Part shown: positions 27,434 through 38,841 of the stretch, in pieces
Layout: every line of letters begins with the position of its first letter
How positions within the stretch are numbered: the stretch's first letter is position 1
Assembly: GCF_010974945.1 (NCBI RefSeq)
Contig: NZ_JAAIVB010000078.1
Span: 340,045-404,044, forward strand
DNA: 64,000 bases
From: Noviherbaspirillum galbum
GTDB lineage: Bacteria; Pseudomonadota; Gammaproteobacteria; Burkholderiales; Burkholderiaceae_D
Reading direction: 5' to 3'
Made by a program: the position numbers and the translations under genes
The notes under the pieces: generated by a model
The model's database searches: none
What the model saw: the letters and a program-made list of their open reading frames with translations, nothing else
What the model was told of the DNA's origin: nothing

Positions 27434-28106
27434 CCCTCCCGGGCGCGGACATTCCGGAGACGGCGGAGGCCGTTTCCGGGACCGGCATGACGCCGGCCGC
27501 CGCCTTGCCGCCGCGCTGCGCCCGCTTGCCCTGGACTCCCCCCTCCTGCTCGCCCTTCCGCGCGGCGGCGTGCCAGTGGCCGCCGAAATCGCGCGCGCCT
27601 TGCCGGCCGACTTCGACGTGCTCCTCGTACGCAAGCTTTCCGCACCCATGCATGCCGAACTCGGCATTGGTGCCATCGTCGGTGGCGCGAACTCCCAGCC
27701 CGTCCTGAACCGTGGGCTGATTGATCGGCTCCAGGTGCCCGACGACTACATCGAACGAGAAGTGCAGCGCCAGCGTGAGGAAATCAACCGCCGCCGGCGC
27801 TGCTATTGCGGCGATCGCCCGCCTCCCGTCCTTGCCGGACGCAACGTGGTCGTGGTCGATGATGGCGTGGCCACCGGCAGCACCATGGAGGCCGCACTCC
27901 GGGCTTGCCGCGCCGAGAAGGCAGCGCGCGTGCTGTTCGCCGTGCCGGTGGCGCCTCCGGATGTGGCCGCGCGGCTGCTGTCGGAGGCGGACGACGGCAT
28001 CTCCCTGCTGATGCCCGAGCATTTCCGGTCGGTCGGCGACTTCTACGATGATTTCACGCAGACCACGGATGAGGAGGTCGTGGCGCTGCTCGGCGCCGCT
28101 TCCTGA
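27390..28106 (+). CDS. Phosphoribosyltransferase-domain protein
   Basis: 238 residues from the ATG at 27390, which overlaps the previous gene. The type I PRTase fold is recognised from ALPRGGVPVAAEIA, LLVRKLSAPMHAELGIGAI and the PRPP loop VVVVDDGVATGSTMEAAL. This corresponds to the uncharacterised predicted phosphoribosyltransferases often encoded near stress or envelope genes; the nucleobase substrate is unknown. The first 40 residues are poorly conserved in style and a later non-ATG start cannot be excluded. Confidence 0.82.
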   Translation: MINPREATPRRPVIDPPGRGHSGDGGGRFRDRHDAGRRLAAALRPLALDSPLLLALPRGGVPVAAEIARALPADFDVLLVRKLSAPMHAELGIGAIVGGANSQPVLNRGLIDRLQVPDDYIEREVQRQREEINRRRRCYCGDRPPPVLAGRNVVVVDDGVATGSTMEAALRACRAEKAARVLFAVPVAPPDVAARLLSEADDGISLLMPEHFRSVGDFYDDFTQTTDEEVVALLGAAS

Positions 28107-28121
28107 CGCGAGACCGACACG

Positions 28122-28496
28122 ATGAGAAAGAAGAAGGCGGAAATCCGCTGGCTCGACGAACCGGTCGAGCATGACTACGAGGCGGCCGAGGAATATCTCC
28201 GCCTTCTCGTCGACGAAAAGAAAGCCCGCCTGACGGCGAAGCGTCTGCGGCGGGCAGAAATGACCGAGTTCTCGGCGAAGGACATCCTGCGTGCTTCAGG
28301 AACATCCATCATGTACGTCGAGGCGTTCGACTGGTCGAAGCACGAGAAGGAACTGGATACCGGAAAGCCGCTGGCTCCCATCCTTCTCGTCAGGCAGGAC
28401 AGCGGCGCGCCGCTCATCATTGCCGATGGCTTTCACCGGCTGTGCGCGCTGTTCAGCACCGACGAACAGATCCGGGTGCCTTGCAAGATCGTTTGA
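28122..28496 (+). CDS. Small protein with ParB/sulfiredoxin-like segment
   Basis: 124 residues. The C-terminal half, PILLVRQDSGAPLIIADGFH followed by RLCALF, resembles the nucleotide-binding G-x-H-R motif of the ParB/sulfiredoxin fold, but the usual N-terminal HTH is missing. The N-terminal half is a charged helix (YEAAEEYLRLLVDEKKARL). It follows the phosphoribosyltransferase by 15 nt and is probably co-transcribed. Function unknown. Confidence 0.75.
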   Translation: MRKKKAEIRWLDEPVEHDYEAAEEYLRLLVDEKKARLTAKRLRRAEMTEFSAKDILRASGTSIMYVEAFDWSKHEKELDTGKPLAPILLVRQDSGAPLIIADGFHRLCALFSTDEQIRVPCKIV

Positions 28497-28576
28497 CGGC
28501 AATGCGTTTCCGTTAGCGTCCCTCTAGGCGCCGAGGCCAGGCAATGGGGGCAGGCAATGGGGGACAGCCAACGGGG

Positions 28577-29026
28577 TCAGGCGATGAGCGCCGCCATGGC
28601 TTCCCGTCGCGCCTTGCAGGCCAGCGCCTTGGCGCGGGCTTCGCCGTACTTGTTGACCGCGAACTTGCGCGTGTGCCGCTTGCCGTCCGCGCCGTCCCAG
28701 AAGGCGATCCAGGACGCCCTTTCCACATCCTTTCCGCCGACGACTTCCCGCGCCACGTAGCGGCCGACGCCCACGATGCCCGACGTATTGTTGCGGCGCC
28801 GGCGGTTTCGCCGCCAGTGCGCATAGCGCTCGTCCCGCATGTCTTCGAGCAGTTCGTTGCGGCAGGCGATGGCCGCTGTCAGCGCCTTGCGCTTGCCGCC
28901 GTAGCGGCCGTCGCTGAAATGATGGATCACGACGCGGTTGCGGTGTTGGACCTGCACCTTCCAGCAGTGGGTGCGGTTGGTTTCGTTGTCAATACGGTGG
29001 ATGTGGCGGCGGGTGGGTGATGACAT
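28577..29026 (-). CDS. AP2-domain DNA-binding protein
   Basis: 149 residues from the ATG at 29026. Two AP2-like beta-sheet modules are suggested: HCWKVQVQHRNRVVIHHFSD followed by KRKALTAAIACRNEL, and GIVGVGRY then WIAFWDGADGKRHTRKFAVN with KYGEARAKALACKARREA. The GV-GRY and W-A-x-W patterns are those of bacterial AP2 proteins, which are usually tied to phage or mobile DNA and homing-type nucleases. The middle is very Arg-rich (RRNRRRRNN). No phage genes flank it. Confidence 0.75.
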   Translation of the reverse strand: MSSPTRRHIHRIDNETNRTHCWKVQVQHRNRVVIHHFSDGRYGGKRKALTAAIACRNELLEDMRDERYAHWRRNRRRRNNTSGIVGVGRYVAREVVGGKDVERASWIAFWDGADGKRHTRKFAVNKYGEARAKALACKARREAMAALIA

Positions 29027-29327
29027 TGCAGAATATTCCGATTTCACGAAAGCACGAAGCAGGATTGCCGGCGCCGGTAAGGACCGGCACGTTGGCATGC
29101 CGGACGGCATGCGTGCTCGCTGTGTGAAATCGCCTTGGGGAAAGTTCCACGCGTCAAGGCCACCGCTTCATGCCATGAATCTGTGCGGAACACATCAAGG
29201 AACCGTCAATTAAAATTGCCGTATGGCAATATTTGTACTACATTACCTTCCCGTCCTTGATAAATCCGAGCGCCTGCGCCGCACGCGCGGCTGACACCCC
29301 CCGGTCCCTCTTACGGAAAGGCGAGCG

Positions 29328-29627
29328 ATGCATAGTCTGACCCTGATGGAAAATGCCTGCGAACGTGCAATCGAAGTCAGCTGCCGGCCCGAGGCGTGGA
29401 TGGAAACCTACTGCCAGATCTGCGACCCGGCATCGGTGAAGCACGTGATCCTGATGCTCCGCGAGAGCAAGCAGCGCATGCCCTGCACGGAGGAAGACCT
29501 GTCCCACATGGCCGAGCTGGTGAAGGGCCTCGTAGCCTATCTCAAGAACCATGTGGAGGAAGCGGATCCGAGGATGGACGAACTGATCCTGCTGGCGCGG
29601 CAGATGCTGAGCCGGCTGGCGTTGTAG
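29328..29627 (+). CDS. Small alpha-helical protein of unknown function
   Basis: 99 residues behind GGAAAGGCGAGCG. It is helical, with four Cys (ENACERAIEVSCRPEAW, YCQICDP, RMPCTEE) and a Met-rich end; no signal peptide. An inverted repeat ATTGCC-GTAT-GGCAAT lies about 110 bp upstream, in an otherwise empty 0.3-kb gap, and could belong to its promoter. It converges on the sensor kinase gene. Not recognised. Confidence 0.65.
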   Translation: MHSLTLMENACERAIEVSCRPEAWMETYCQICDPASVKHVILMLRESKQRMPCTEEDLSHMAELVKGLVAYLKNHVEEADPRMDELILLARQMLSRLAL

Positions 29628-29658
29628 GAATCAGCCGCCGGCCGTCCGGGCCAGGTCC

Positions 29659-32091
<2,433 letters not shown>

Positions 32092-32397
32092 GCATGATAT
32101 TACCGTCCTTCCACGGTTCTTGACAGGCCACGTCCGGCGCAAGCGGTTCCCAAAGCTGGAAACGCATCCTTAAACGCATCCTTAAGAAAACCTTAGTCAG
32201 GCTGGCCCTGGGTGCGTGGAACCCCGGCCGCCGGCTTGTCACGCAGAAAGCAATCCGGGACGACGCGGTGCATTCCTTGCCATGATGTGTCGTCCCTGGC
32301 GCCGATGCTGGCAGCATTGGCAGGCATGCCAGGCGGATGCCGGTCTCCATTCCCGGGCTTTCACCCCGGGCCTGCAACGTTCATTCCTCCGTGCTCC

Positions 32398-34158
32398 ATG
32401 CATCCTTCCTCCTTCCGGCCAGGCGCCTCCCCGAAACTGCTTCCCAACGATCATTCCGCAAGTGTCGGGCAGGACGTTGCGATCCACGTGCGCCATCACC
32501 GGCACGACAACCAGATCGGTCTTCCCGCGCGCTCTGCCTGGACGCGCTTCCTGGCCTGGTTCTTTCCCTCGTATCGCCGCCCGACCGGCAATCCTCCCGC
32601 GCCCTGCAAGCTATGCCACGCGCCGCAACGCAAGCTGACGCGCAAGGAAAACAAGCTGTTCGATGTTCCCAACATGAACCGGGAGCAGGTCATCAAGCTG
32701 GTCGATGCGCTCAAGGACCTTAAGGTGGGAATCGAATACCTCATCCCTTCCGACACCCGCGAACGCGACGAGGCCGAGGCGCAATTCATGCGAAAGCTTC
32801 CCGGCGAAGATTGCCGGTATGGCGACCTCTGGCAGGAACTCTGGACGCGCTGCCGGGATGGCGACTCCGTTCGCGCGGAAGCGGCGCTGGTCAAGCTCGA
32901 GGTCATGGCCGAACGCGATGGCGGCCTGAAGCTGCACCAGGGGCTGCTCGGCATTCCGCTCGCGATCTGCGCGCGCAGCCTGCAGCAGGGATTCAAGGGC
33001 GCGAGCATGGCGCAGCTTGCGGGCCATTGGATCATCCTGCGGCGGGTCTGCGGCCTGTTCAACGACATACACGACGCTCCTTATCGGGAGCAGGCGCATG
33101 ACTGGCCTGCGTTGCCGCCGCCAGCAAGGAGCAGCATCTTCCGCAGCGCCGCGCTGCATGAAGGAACCAAGGACCTGCTGCGCAGCCTGATGTCGGATCG
33201 CTTCATGCCTGGGTATGTGCACCTGCGTTACCTGGATGAGCCGGCGCCTGCCCACGGTCCGGGCGATGCGATACATATCCCCAGCCGCACGCGGACACCC
33301 TCGGAGCTTTCTCTCGATTCCATGCCTTCCTTATCGCTCCCGTTCCAGGACCGGTGTTCGTATTCGCATCTTCCCTCGTCCGGTAGCGATGAGGCCGCAT
33401 CGAGCCGGCGTTCGAGTTTCTCTCACGTCGGACCGGATGCCGGCGCGCGGCAGCCAGTCGCGGACCGGGCGGTGCCGGCGGAACAATCGGAGTCTGTCGG
33501 GCTGTGCGAAACGCTAGTCCATCCGCGGGTTGGCAGAGCGGCAGCGAAGCCGAATGCCGCAATTCGCAAACGTGGGGAGATCCGTGTGCATTGCAAGAAC
33601 CCGGAAAGGCTTGAGCATATGCGACGGATCGCCGGTCGTTGCAAGCCCGCGGTATTGCCGGATGCGGCTGGGACGGTATCTGCCGCATCTTTCGAGGCAG
33701 AGAAACCCGCGCTCGACTTGAGGGTCTTCGACCTTGGCGACATCTCGTTCCCCTCGCCTCTCGTCAGCCCCAGCCTTCTTGATCGCTGCCCATCGCTATC
33801 GAGCATGTCGTCGCCCAGCGTCGCCTTGCAGCGTGACCGGGTGAACAGCCTGGATCATGAGGAACCCATGGTATCCGGCGACGAGAGCGATGCGCGATAT
33901 GCGACGATGTCCGGCAAGCGAAGCGTTTCCCGGCAATCGCTCGGAATTGATTTCGACTATCCGTCTCGTACTTCCGGGCATGCAGGATGGGAGGGCTTCG
34001 TCAAGCAGGACGACTCGAGGCTGGGAAGCGAACTTGATCGTATCGAGAAGACCGCACGAGAGGAAAGCGCTCGAGAAAAGGAAAGGGTTACGCCGACGTC
34101 ATGGGAGCTGGAGTTGGCGGCGCTTAGAAAAAAATACAGCCTGGATGGGGACGAATGA
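32398..34158 (+). CDS. Unrecognised 586-residue protein, candidate T3SS effector
   Basis: I do not recognise it. From the ATG at 32398 the product starts MHPSSFRPGASPKLLPND, with no Sec signal; a longer frame from 32212 is open but unconvincing. A compact N-terminal region (about 40-290) includes paired Cys in APCKLCHAPQRKLTRKE and a helical part (RTRCRDG-like, LVKLEVMAERDGGLKLHQGL). From about 300 to 560 it is Ser/Pro/Arg-rich and low in order (SLSLPFQDRCSYSH, SSGSDEAASSRRSSFSH). The C-terminus is a charged helix (ELELAALRKKYSLDGDE). Size, Ser/Pro content and its place at the edge of the T3SS region fit an effector; this is inference. Confidence 0.6.
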   Translation: MHPSSFRPGASPKLLPNDHSASVGQDVAIHVRHHRHDNQIGLPARSAWTRFLAWFFPSYRRPTGNPPAPCKLCHAPQRKLTRKENKLFDVPNMNREQVIKLVDALKDLKVGIEYLIPSDTRERDEAEAQFMRKLPGEDCRYGDLWQELWTRCRDGDSVRAEAALVKLEVMAERDGGLKLHQGLLGIPLAICARSLQQGFKGASMAQLAGHWIILRRVCGLFNDIHDAPYREQAHDWPALPPPARSSIFRSAALHEGTKDLLRSLMSDRFMPGYVHLRYLDEPAPAHGPGDAIHIPSRTRTPSELSLDSMPSLSLPFQDRCSYSHLPSSGSDEAASSRRSSFSHVGPDAGARQPVADRAVPAEQSESVGLCETLVHPRVGRAAAKPNAAIRKRGEIRVHCKNPERLEHMRRIAGRCKPAVLPDAAGTVSAASFEAEKPALDLRVFDLGDISFPSPLVSPSLLDRCPSLSSMSSPSVALQRDRVNSLDHEEPMVSGDESDARYATMSGKRSVSRQSLGIDFDYPSRTSGHAGWEGFVKQDDSRLGSELDRIEKTAREESAREKERVTPTSWELELAALRKKYSLDGDE

Positions 34159-34553
34159 CTCAAGGGGGTAAAGCCTGCAGGATTAATCACCGATAGAGGA
34201 ACCCTATGCGACTTGCGTTCCGACCTGCCCCCGGTCATTCCCGCTTAGCGCACAGGCGGGGATGACGGAGGTGGTTTGGGAGCATGCGGTCATGTCAAAA
34301 AACTTCTATAGATTTGCTTAGCCTGGCCCACGAAAGCTGACCAACTGAAATCCCCAGCCGCTGAAACAGGTCACAAAAATCCTTAAAATTTTTGCGGCAA
34401 ACCAAATAACCCGAACATTCCCGCGACGACCCCACCTCATCCGTCACTGACGCCCTGTCAGGATCCGCCCTCGACCACATGAACGGCGGACCGGCCACCC
34501 GGTCCCGATCAAAGACCAGCGCACGAACAAAAAAAATCACCGGAGACCTCCAC
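34159..34553. other. Intergenic region carrying a REP-type repeat
   Basis: No coding sequence. It holds repeat copy A (34256-34321) with its palindromic partner (34235-34245), then an AT-richer stretch (34321-34553) that likely includes the promoter of the next gene. Confidence 0.6.
34235..34321 (-). repeat. REP-associated repeat, copy A
   Basis: A REP-like inverted repeat (GTCATTCCCGC at 34235-34245 against GCGGGGATGAC at 34256-34266) is joined to a roughly 55-bp tail. Bases 34256-34321 match copy B at 48467-48531 in inverted orientation with about three substitutions and one indel. Confidence 0.85.
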
Positions 34554-35312
34554 ATGATCCATCCCTGCGTCCGCAGCGTCATGCCGCCGCCATTGCAATC
34601 AACCACGCAGCCCCAGCCAGGAACGAACGCTGGCGCGCAACCGGCAAGCCCCAAACCGCCCGGTGACCTCGCCCGGCATACCCTTCGCGCGCTCGGCAAT
34701 ACCGTCATTGCGTTTTCCTCAATGACGGCGCTGTCTCCTCTCCTGCCGCCGAACAGGCGGCCCTTGCTGATTTATGCCTCGGGTTTGATGTCCTGCGCAT
34801 TGCAAAAAAAGCAGGAAGCAGAACGTCCGCGCAAGGCGCTGCCCTTAACCCGGATCGCGGCGGAATCGGCGATCGCGGTAGTGCCCTTCATTCCTTTCTA
34901 CATGCTGCAACGGGCGATGGTCAGGTCGAACTGTGCCTGGGTACAAGCGGGAACCCGAATCCTGCTCGGGCAGGTGCCGGGAGCCATCGTCGGCAGCGCC
35001 TTGACTTATGCTTATCTCAGGCAGTCAGGGAACCATCACGAGATGGAAGGGGATGGACGGACCACATCGGCGGGCGATGCCTCGACACATCTCGACGCGC
35101 GCAGCGCGGCGCTTACCCTGGCTTGCCTCACGCCCGCAGTGTTTTTCCAATTGCCGGCGGGGAGGAGTCGGCTGGCGGGATGGATCGGGGTAAAGAACTG
35201 GAAGGCCGGAAGCATGTTGCGCCTCGAAGCCGCGCAAAGCCTGTTGCTCGTCGCCGGTGTGGGAAGCGCCTGGTCTGCGCAACGCATCCTCGATTCCCGG
35301 GACGGGCCGTGA
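34554..35312 (+). CDS. Polytopic membrane protein of unknown function at the T3SS region edge
   Basis: 252 residues behind GGAGACCTCCAC. The first 40 residues are Pro/Gln/Ser-rich and hydrophilic with no signal peptide; about five hydrophobic segments follow (IAFSSMTALSPLLP, LLIYASGLMSCAL, AIAVVPFIPFYML, VPGAIVGSALTYAYL, AALTLACLTPAVFF, LLLVAGVGSAW). A disordered N-terminus ahead of membrane helices is compatible with a secreted membrane-targeting effector, but it could be an ordinary inner-membrane protein. I do not recognise the family. It is in line with the preceding candidate effector. Confidence 0.6.
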   Translation: MIHPCVRSVMPPPLQSTTQPQPGTNAGAQPASPKPPGDLARHTLRALGNTVIAFSSMTALSPLLPPNRRPLLIYASGLMSCALQKKQEAERPRKALPLTRIAAESAIAVVPFIPFYMLQRAMVRSNCAWVQAGTRILLGQVPGAIVGSALTYAYLRQSGNHHEMEGDGRTTSAGDASTHLDARSAALTLACLTPAVFFQLPAGRSRLAGWIGVKNWKAGSMLRLEAAQSLLLVAGVGSAWSAQRILDSRDGP

Positions 35313-35435
35313 TCAAAAGAGTGACGGGCTGAATGAAAAATCCCGCAACGGGCGTCTTCCAGGCTTGCTTCCTGCCTGGGAAAACATCCGTTCCGGGAAC
35401 GCTGCAGCTTGACTGCTGATGACCTGCGGACGAGA

Positions 35436-36674
35436 TTAACGCGGCATGGTCCCGGCCTTTGTCAAGGCGTCGACGATGCCCTCGGTATTCATCATGCCGC
35501 TGCCGCTGTTGCGGCGATCTTCCGCCAGCTTGCCGGAGATCTGGCCTTCGCTGCCTGCCTTGTTGCCTTCCGCGGAATCAAGGTCGGCATCCTTGTTGGC
35601 ATTGTTGGCATCTTTCTTGTCAATCGCGCTGATGATTCCGCCAATGCCCGAGATACCCTGCGTTGCTCCCTGGCCGGCAGCGGAGTACAACTGTGCCTTG
35701 GTGTTGCGTGCGGCCGCGTCCGCGCCATCGTCCTTGCCGGTTTTCATTGCCACCTCTGGGGCTTCAGTGTGGCTGTCCTCCGCAGCATTCGGCTTTGGCT
35801 GGCTAGGATCTGGCGCGCCACTCTCTTGCTTCACATGGAAACTCACCGGTTCATCGACATCCATGCCGTCGCCATGATTCACGCTTCCCTGTTTTACACG
35901 GATTCGGGCCTCCGGTTCAAGCTCCATGGCGCTGTGATCGGGACGATTGCTCGAATTACGACGTTGTTGGGTAGGGACGAGTTCCGGAGCTGACTCGTCG
36001 TCCAATTCCATATACCTGAGATGAACATACTGGTCGTCGCTTTCCACATCCTCGGTCTGCGTAGAAACGTGTTTCCCATTGGTATCGTGATCCACCTTTT
36101 TGTTTGGCCTACCCGTTTGCTTCGCATGTTCAACCGGTTCCGACGAGGTCTGCAAATGCGTGTGCACAGGCTTTTCCAGGTCCATGAGCTCTTCCTCAGT
36201 CGCAGGAGCAACGCGTTTCCCGCCTTTCACCTTGAGCTGAAGGTCATTCACTCCATCCGTCTTGCCCTTGCCGAGCGAACTCTTCGCCTTGTTAAGCAAG
36301 CCCTTGATCCCCTTCGTGCCGACCATGGCCGCACCGCCTGCTACCGACAAGCCAACGCCGGCGATACCGCCTACCAAACCGGCGGCGGCCTGGGCCTTAT
36401 CCGCCTCGAACTCGGCTTCATTGGCTTCGCTGCGTTTGTCAGCGCGTGATTTCTCTTCAGCGAACTGGCTTTGAATGCTCTTTCGCTGCATCTGCGTATC
36501 CGCAATCGCTTCAAGTTCCTGATCCTTGCCCATTTCCCTCAGCCTGCGAATCAGCTCCCACTTGCTCGCCTCGACATTCATTGCGTGTTCGTCGTCATGC
36601 ACCTCAACGGCCTGTGCCGGCGATTGCGTGGTGGACGGAGCGGTTTGTTTATCTGTCGTGATCGTAGTAGTCAT
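35436..36674 (-). CDS. sctB: T3SS minor translocator, YopD/EspB/SseD-like
   Basis: 412 residues behind GAAAGAGATC, 79 nt after sctE. A charged helix at the N-terminus (about 30-85, KWELIRRLREMGKDQELEAI) leads into the single hydrophobic segment AAAGLVGGIAGVGLSVAGGA expected of SctB. The C-terminus has the usual small-residue helix AQLYSAAGQGATQGISGIGG followed by a helix ending in GIVDALTKAG. Between them lies an unusual, highly charged and probably disordered insert of about 200 residues (about 140-340) rich in Glu, Asp, Lys, Gln. With SctE it would form the host-membrane pore. Assignment rests on topology and on its place next to sctE and the chaperone. Confidence 0.72.
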   Translation of the reverse strand: MTTTITTDKQTAPSTTQSPAQAVEVHDDEHAMNVEASKWELIRRLREMGKDQELEAIADTQMQRKSIQSQFAEEKSRADKRSEANEAEFEADKAQAAAGLVGGIAGVGLSVAGGAAMVGTKGIKGLLNKAKSSLGKGKTDGVNDLQLKVKGGKRVAPATEEELMDLEKPVHTHLQTSSEPVEHAKQTGRPNKKVDHDTNGKHVSTQTEDVESDDQYVHLRYMELDDESAPELVPTQQRRNSSNRPDHSAMELEPEARIRVKQGSVNHGDGMDVDEPVSFHVKQESGAPDPSQPKPNAAEDSHTEAPEVAMKTGKDDGADAAARNTKAQLYSAAGQGATQGISGIGGIISAIDKKDANNANKDADLDSAEGNKAGSEGQISGKLAEDRRNSGSGMMNTEGIVDALTKAGTMPR

Positions 36675-36753
36675 GATAGATCTCTTTCAGTGTTTGTTTG
36701 GTTCGGGCGGCACGTTCCATTTGGTGGACGCGCACCGCCATTGCCGAATCGAA

Positions 36754-38244
36754 TCAGGCTGTCAGCTGCCAGACCTTGCTCATCGAATCGAACATGTCCC
36801 GCGACAGGTCGCGGCTGACGTTCATCGTGCTGGAAAAGTCCTGGAACGCCTGGCGTGCCTCGTTCATGTACTCGTCGATGCGGGATTGCATGCCATCGAA
36901 GCCGGCTTCCTCCAGGTCGAGGGTGATCCCGCTTCGCCTGATGTCGCGTTCGTCCCGGGCAACAGTCAGGCTGTGCACGCTGCTGTCGATCTGGCAGGCA
37001 CCCGCCGCGCCGGAAGCGATCACCGCAATCTTTCCGCTATGGTTCACGAACGCCTTGCCGGCGGCACCGGCGGCCCTGACGGCGCCGCTGGCGGAGACCG
37101 ATGCGGGAATCCGCGAGGAGATCGCCACTTTCATCCGGTTGAAGACTTGCGCGAACTTGCCGGAACTCGACGCTGCCGATGAACCGCCCTTGGCTAGCCC
37201 ACGGGCCATCAGGCCGCCGCCAGCCAGGCCGGCGGCGAGCGTAAAGGCCAGGCCGACATAGGATGCGTCTTCCTTCGACATGCCGGCATGCAAGGCGATC
37301 TGCTCCGCGCATTGGCCGAACATGTCCGCCGTCAGCATCAGCGCCGGACCAAGGTACTTCGCGCTGTCGGCAACCGCAGTGCCGGCGAACGTCGCGGCGC
37401 CGCTGGCGATGGCGGTCGGGCTGAATTTCGCCAGGCTGACCGCACCCGTGGACGACCAGGCACTCGCTGCCCCTTTCGCCATGCCCGGCCCCATCGTGAT
37501 CATCAAGACCAGGGCCGTTCCCAGGATCGCCGAGTTTTTCTTGGCTTCCTCCTGCGGCATGCCGCAGCCGATCAGAATTTTTTCGGAGGCTTGGGTGAGC
37601 AGTGCGCTCAACCGCACATCGACGTCGACGTGTGCGGCCTTGAGAATTTCGTTGGTGACATCAAGCGCGAGATCAACGACTGCGACTGCAGCCATTGCCG
37701 GCGATTCGGTAAAGAAAATGGTCGCGACGCTCGCGATCTTGGTAAAGACACGGGTAAGAATATCGATCCAGCTATTGTGCTGCTCTGCTTCCTGCTGTTC
37801 CTGCAAACGCTGTGCGTTCTCTGCTTCGGCCTTGGCCTTGTCGGCGCGATAGGTGGCCATCGCATCCTTCTGGACCTTCATGGCGTCGTCGGCGTTCTTC
37901 ACCGCTTCGCCCGCGCGCGTCAGGTTGATCTTGGTCGCGAATTCATGAAGGATGGCGCAGATCACCATGGCGTTCAGGCCGGTGGGGATCCAGGCTGTCT
38001 GCACCGGCGGGTTGACGTCGGGTGCCGGGACGGAGGGAGAGGCGGAAACCGTTGAGGTACCGCTTTTTCCGGCGGAGGACAAGGTTGTGCCGGATTCCGC
38101 GGGAGGCTTGGGTGGGGCAAACTTCAGTTCCGGGGCAGGGGAACTTGAAGCCGCCGGCGGTGGCGAATCATCGTAATCCGCACCGTAGGACGGATCGGCG
38201 GCACCTGCGCCTCCGACGCCCGGGGTGATGACGAGTTCAGACAT
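36754..38244 (-). CDS. sctE: T3SS major translocator, YopB/SipB/SseC-like
   Basis: 496 residues from the ATG at 38244, 2 nt after the chaperone stop, behind CTGGAG. The N-terminal 100 residues are Pro/Ser/Ala-rich. A coiled coil (about 120-180; KNADDAMKVQKDAMATYRAD, then AEAENAQRLQEQQEAEQ) is followed by hydrophobic segments near 190-225 (VFTKIASVATIFFTES and AAVAVVDLALDV) and a second long one (LGTALVLMITMGPGMAKGAA), as in the two-helix SctE pore proteins. A further small-residue segment lies near 365-385. The C-terminal helix ends DSMSKVWQLTA. It is secreted by the T3SS and inserts in the host membrane with SctB. Confidence 0.85.
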   Translation of the reverse strand: MSELVITPGVGGAGAADPSYGADYDDSPPPAASSSPAPELKFAPPKPPAESGTTLSSAGKSGTSTVSASPSVPAPDVNPPVQTAWIPTGLNAMVICAILHEFATKINLTRAGEAVKNADDAMKVQKDAMATYRADKAKAEAENAQRLQEQQEAEQHNSWIDILTRVFTKIASVATIFFTESPAMAAVAVVDLALDVTNEILKAAHVDVDVRLSALLTQASEKILIGCGMPQEEAKKNSAILGTALVLMITMGPGMAKGAASAWSSTGAVSLAKFSPTAIASGAATFAGTAVADSAKYLGPALMLTADMFGQCAEQIALHAGMSKEDASYVGLAFTLAAGLAGGGLMARGLAKGGSSAASSSGKFAQVFNRMKVAISSRIPASVSASGAVRAAGAAGKAFVNHSGKIAVIASGAAGACQIDSSVHSLTVARDERDIRRSGITLDLEEAGFDGMQSRIDEYMNEARQAFQDFSSTMNVSRDLSRDMFDSMSKVWQLTA

Positions 38245-38246
38245 GG

Positions 38247-38735
38247 TTAAACTCCAGTGGTGGTTGGCGCGATTCTCTCTTCGAGCAACCGGGATGCACG
38301 CTCGCGCAAGGCGTACATCTCGGCTTTTCCAGCTGACCGCTTCATGAAGTCGTTCAGCACGGATTCGGCGCGGTGAAGCTTGTTGCAGGCGAGCAGGCAC
38401 TCGCCCATGTGGAACAGGGCCTTGAGGTCGTTCTGGTCCGCCCCGAAGGCGAGGCCGTAGGAAATGCCGGCTATCTGGTAGTTGCCCCGCATCTGTTCGC
38501 ACGCCGCCATGGCGTGGAAGTATTTCGGTTTCGGATTGCGCTGGCCGCAGAGCGCCTGGAAGACGGCGGCGGCATCGTCGAGCCGGCCGTCCACGAAGAG
38601 TTGGTAGGCCATGGCGTACATCACCGACTGCTCGTCCTCGGTGTACACGCCGGCGGCGAAGAAGGGCTGGTTCTGCATCAGGCGGGCAAACCACTTGAGC
38701 GGTTCGCCGGATGCATTTGGCGGCAAGTTGAGCAT
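38247..38735 (-). CDS. T3SS translocator chaperone, SycD/LcrH/SicA/CesD family
   Basis: 162 residues behind AGGGAGAACC. It has three TPR units: MYAMAYQLFVDGRLDDAAAV, FHAMAACEQMRGNYQIAGI and FHMGECLLACNKLHRAESV, the hallmark arrangement of class II T3SS chaperones (usual length 150-170). It would hold the hydrophobic translocators SctE and SctB in the cytoplasm before export and hand them to the sorting platform. Its stop lies 2 nt before the sctE start. Confidence 0.92.
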   Translation of the reverse strand: MLNLPPNASGEPLKWFARLMQNQPFFAAGVYTEDEQSVMYAMAYQLFVDGRLDDAAAVFQALCGQRNPKPKYFHAMAACEQMRGNYQIAGISYGLAFGADQNDLKALFHMGECLLACNKLHRAESVLNDFMKRSAGKAEMYALRERASRLLEERIAPTTTGV

Positions 38736-38841
38736 GGTTCTCCCTGGTTGAACGTCTGGCTGGGTTCGAGTCGAACGGCTGCGCTGGTTGCAGCCGGTTG
38801 GCGCCGGCTTCCGCGCGTCTCTCGCTTCCTCGCGTTCCGCG

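Noticed and set aside
28540..28580. Direct repeat of AGGCAATGGGGG upstream of the AP2 gene end
   Set aside because: Two short copies next to each other are easily explained by slippage and show no link to a known site.
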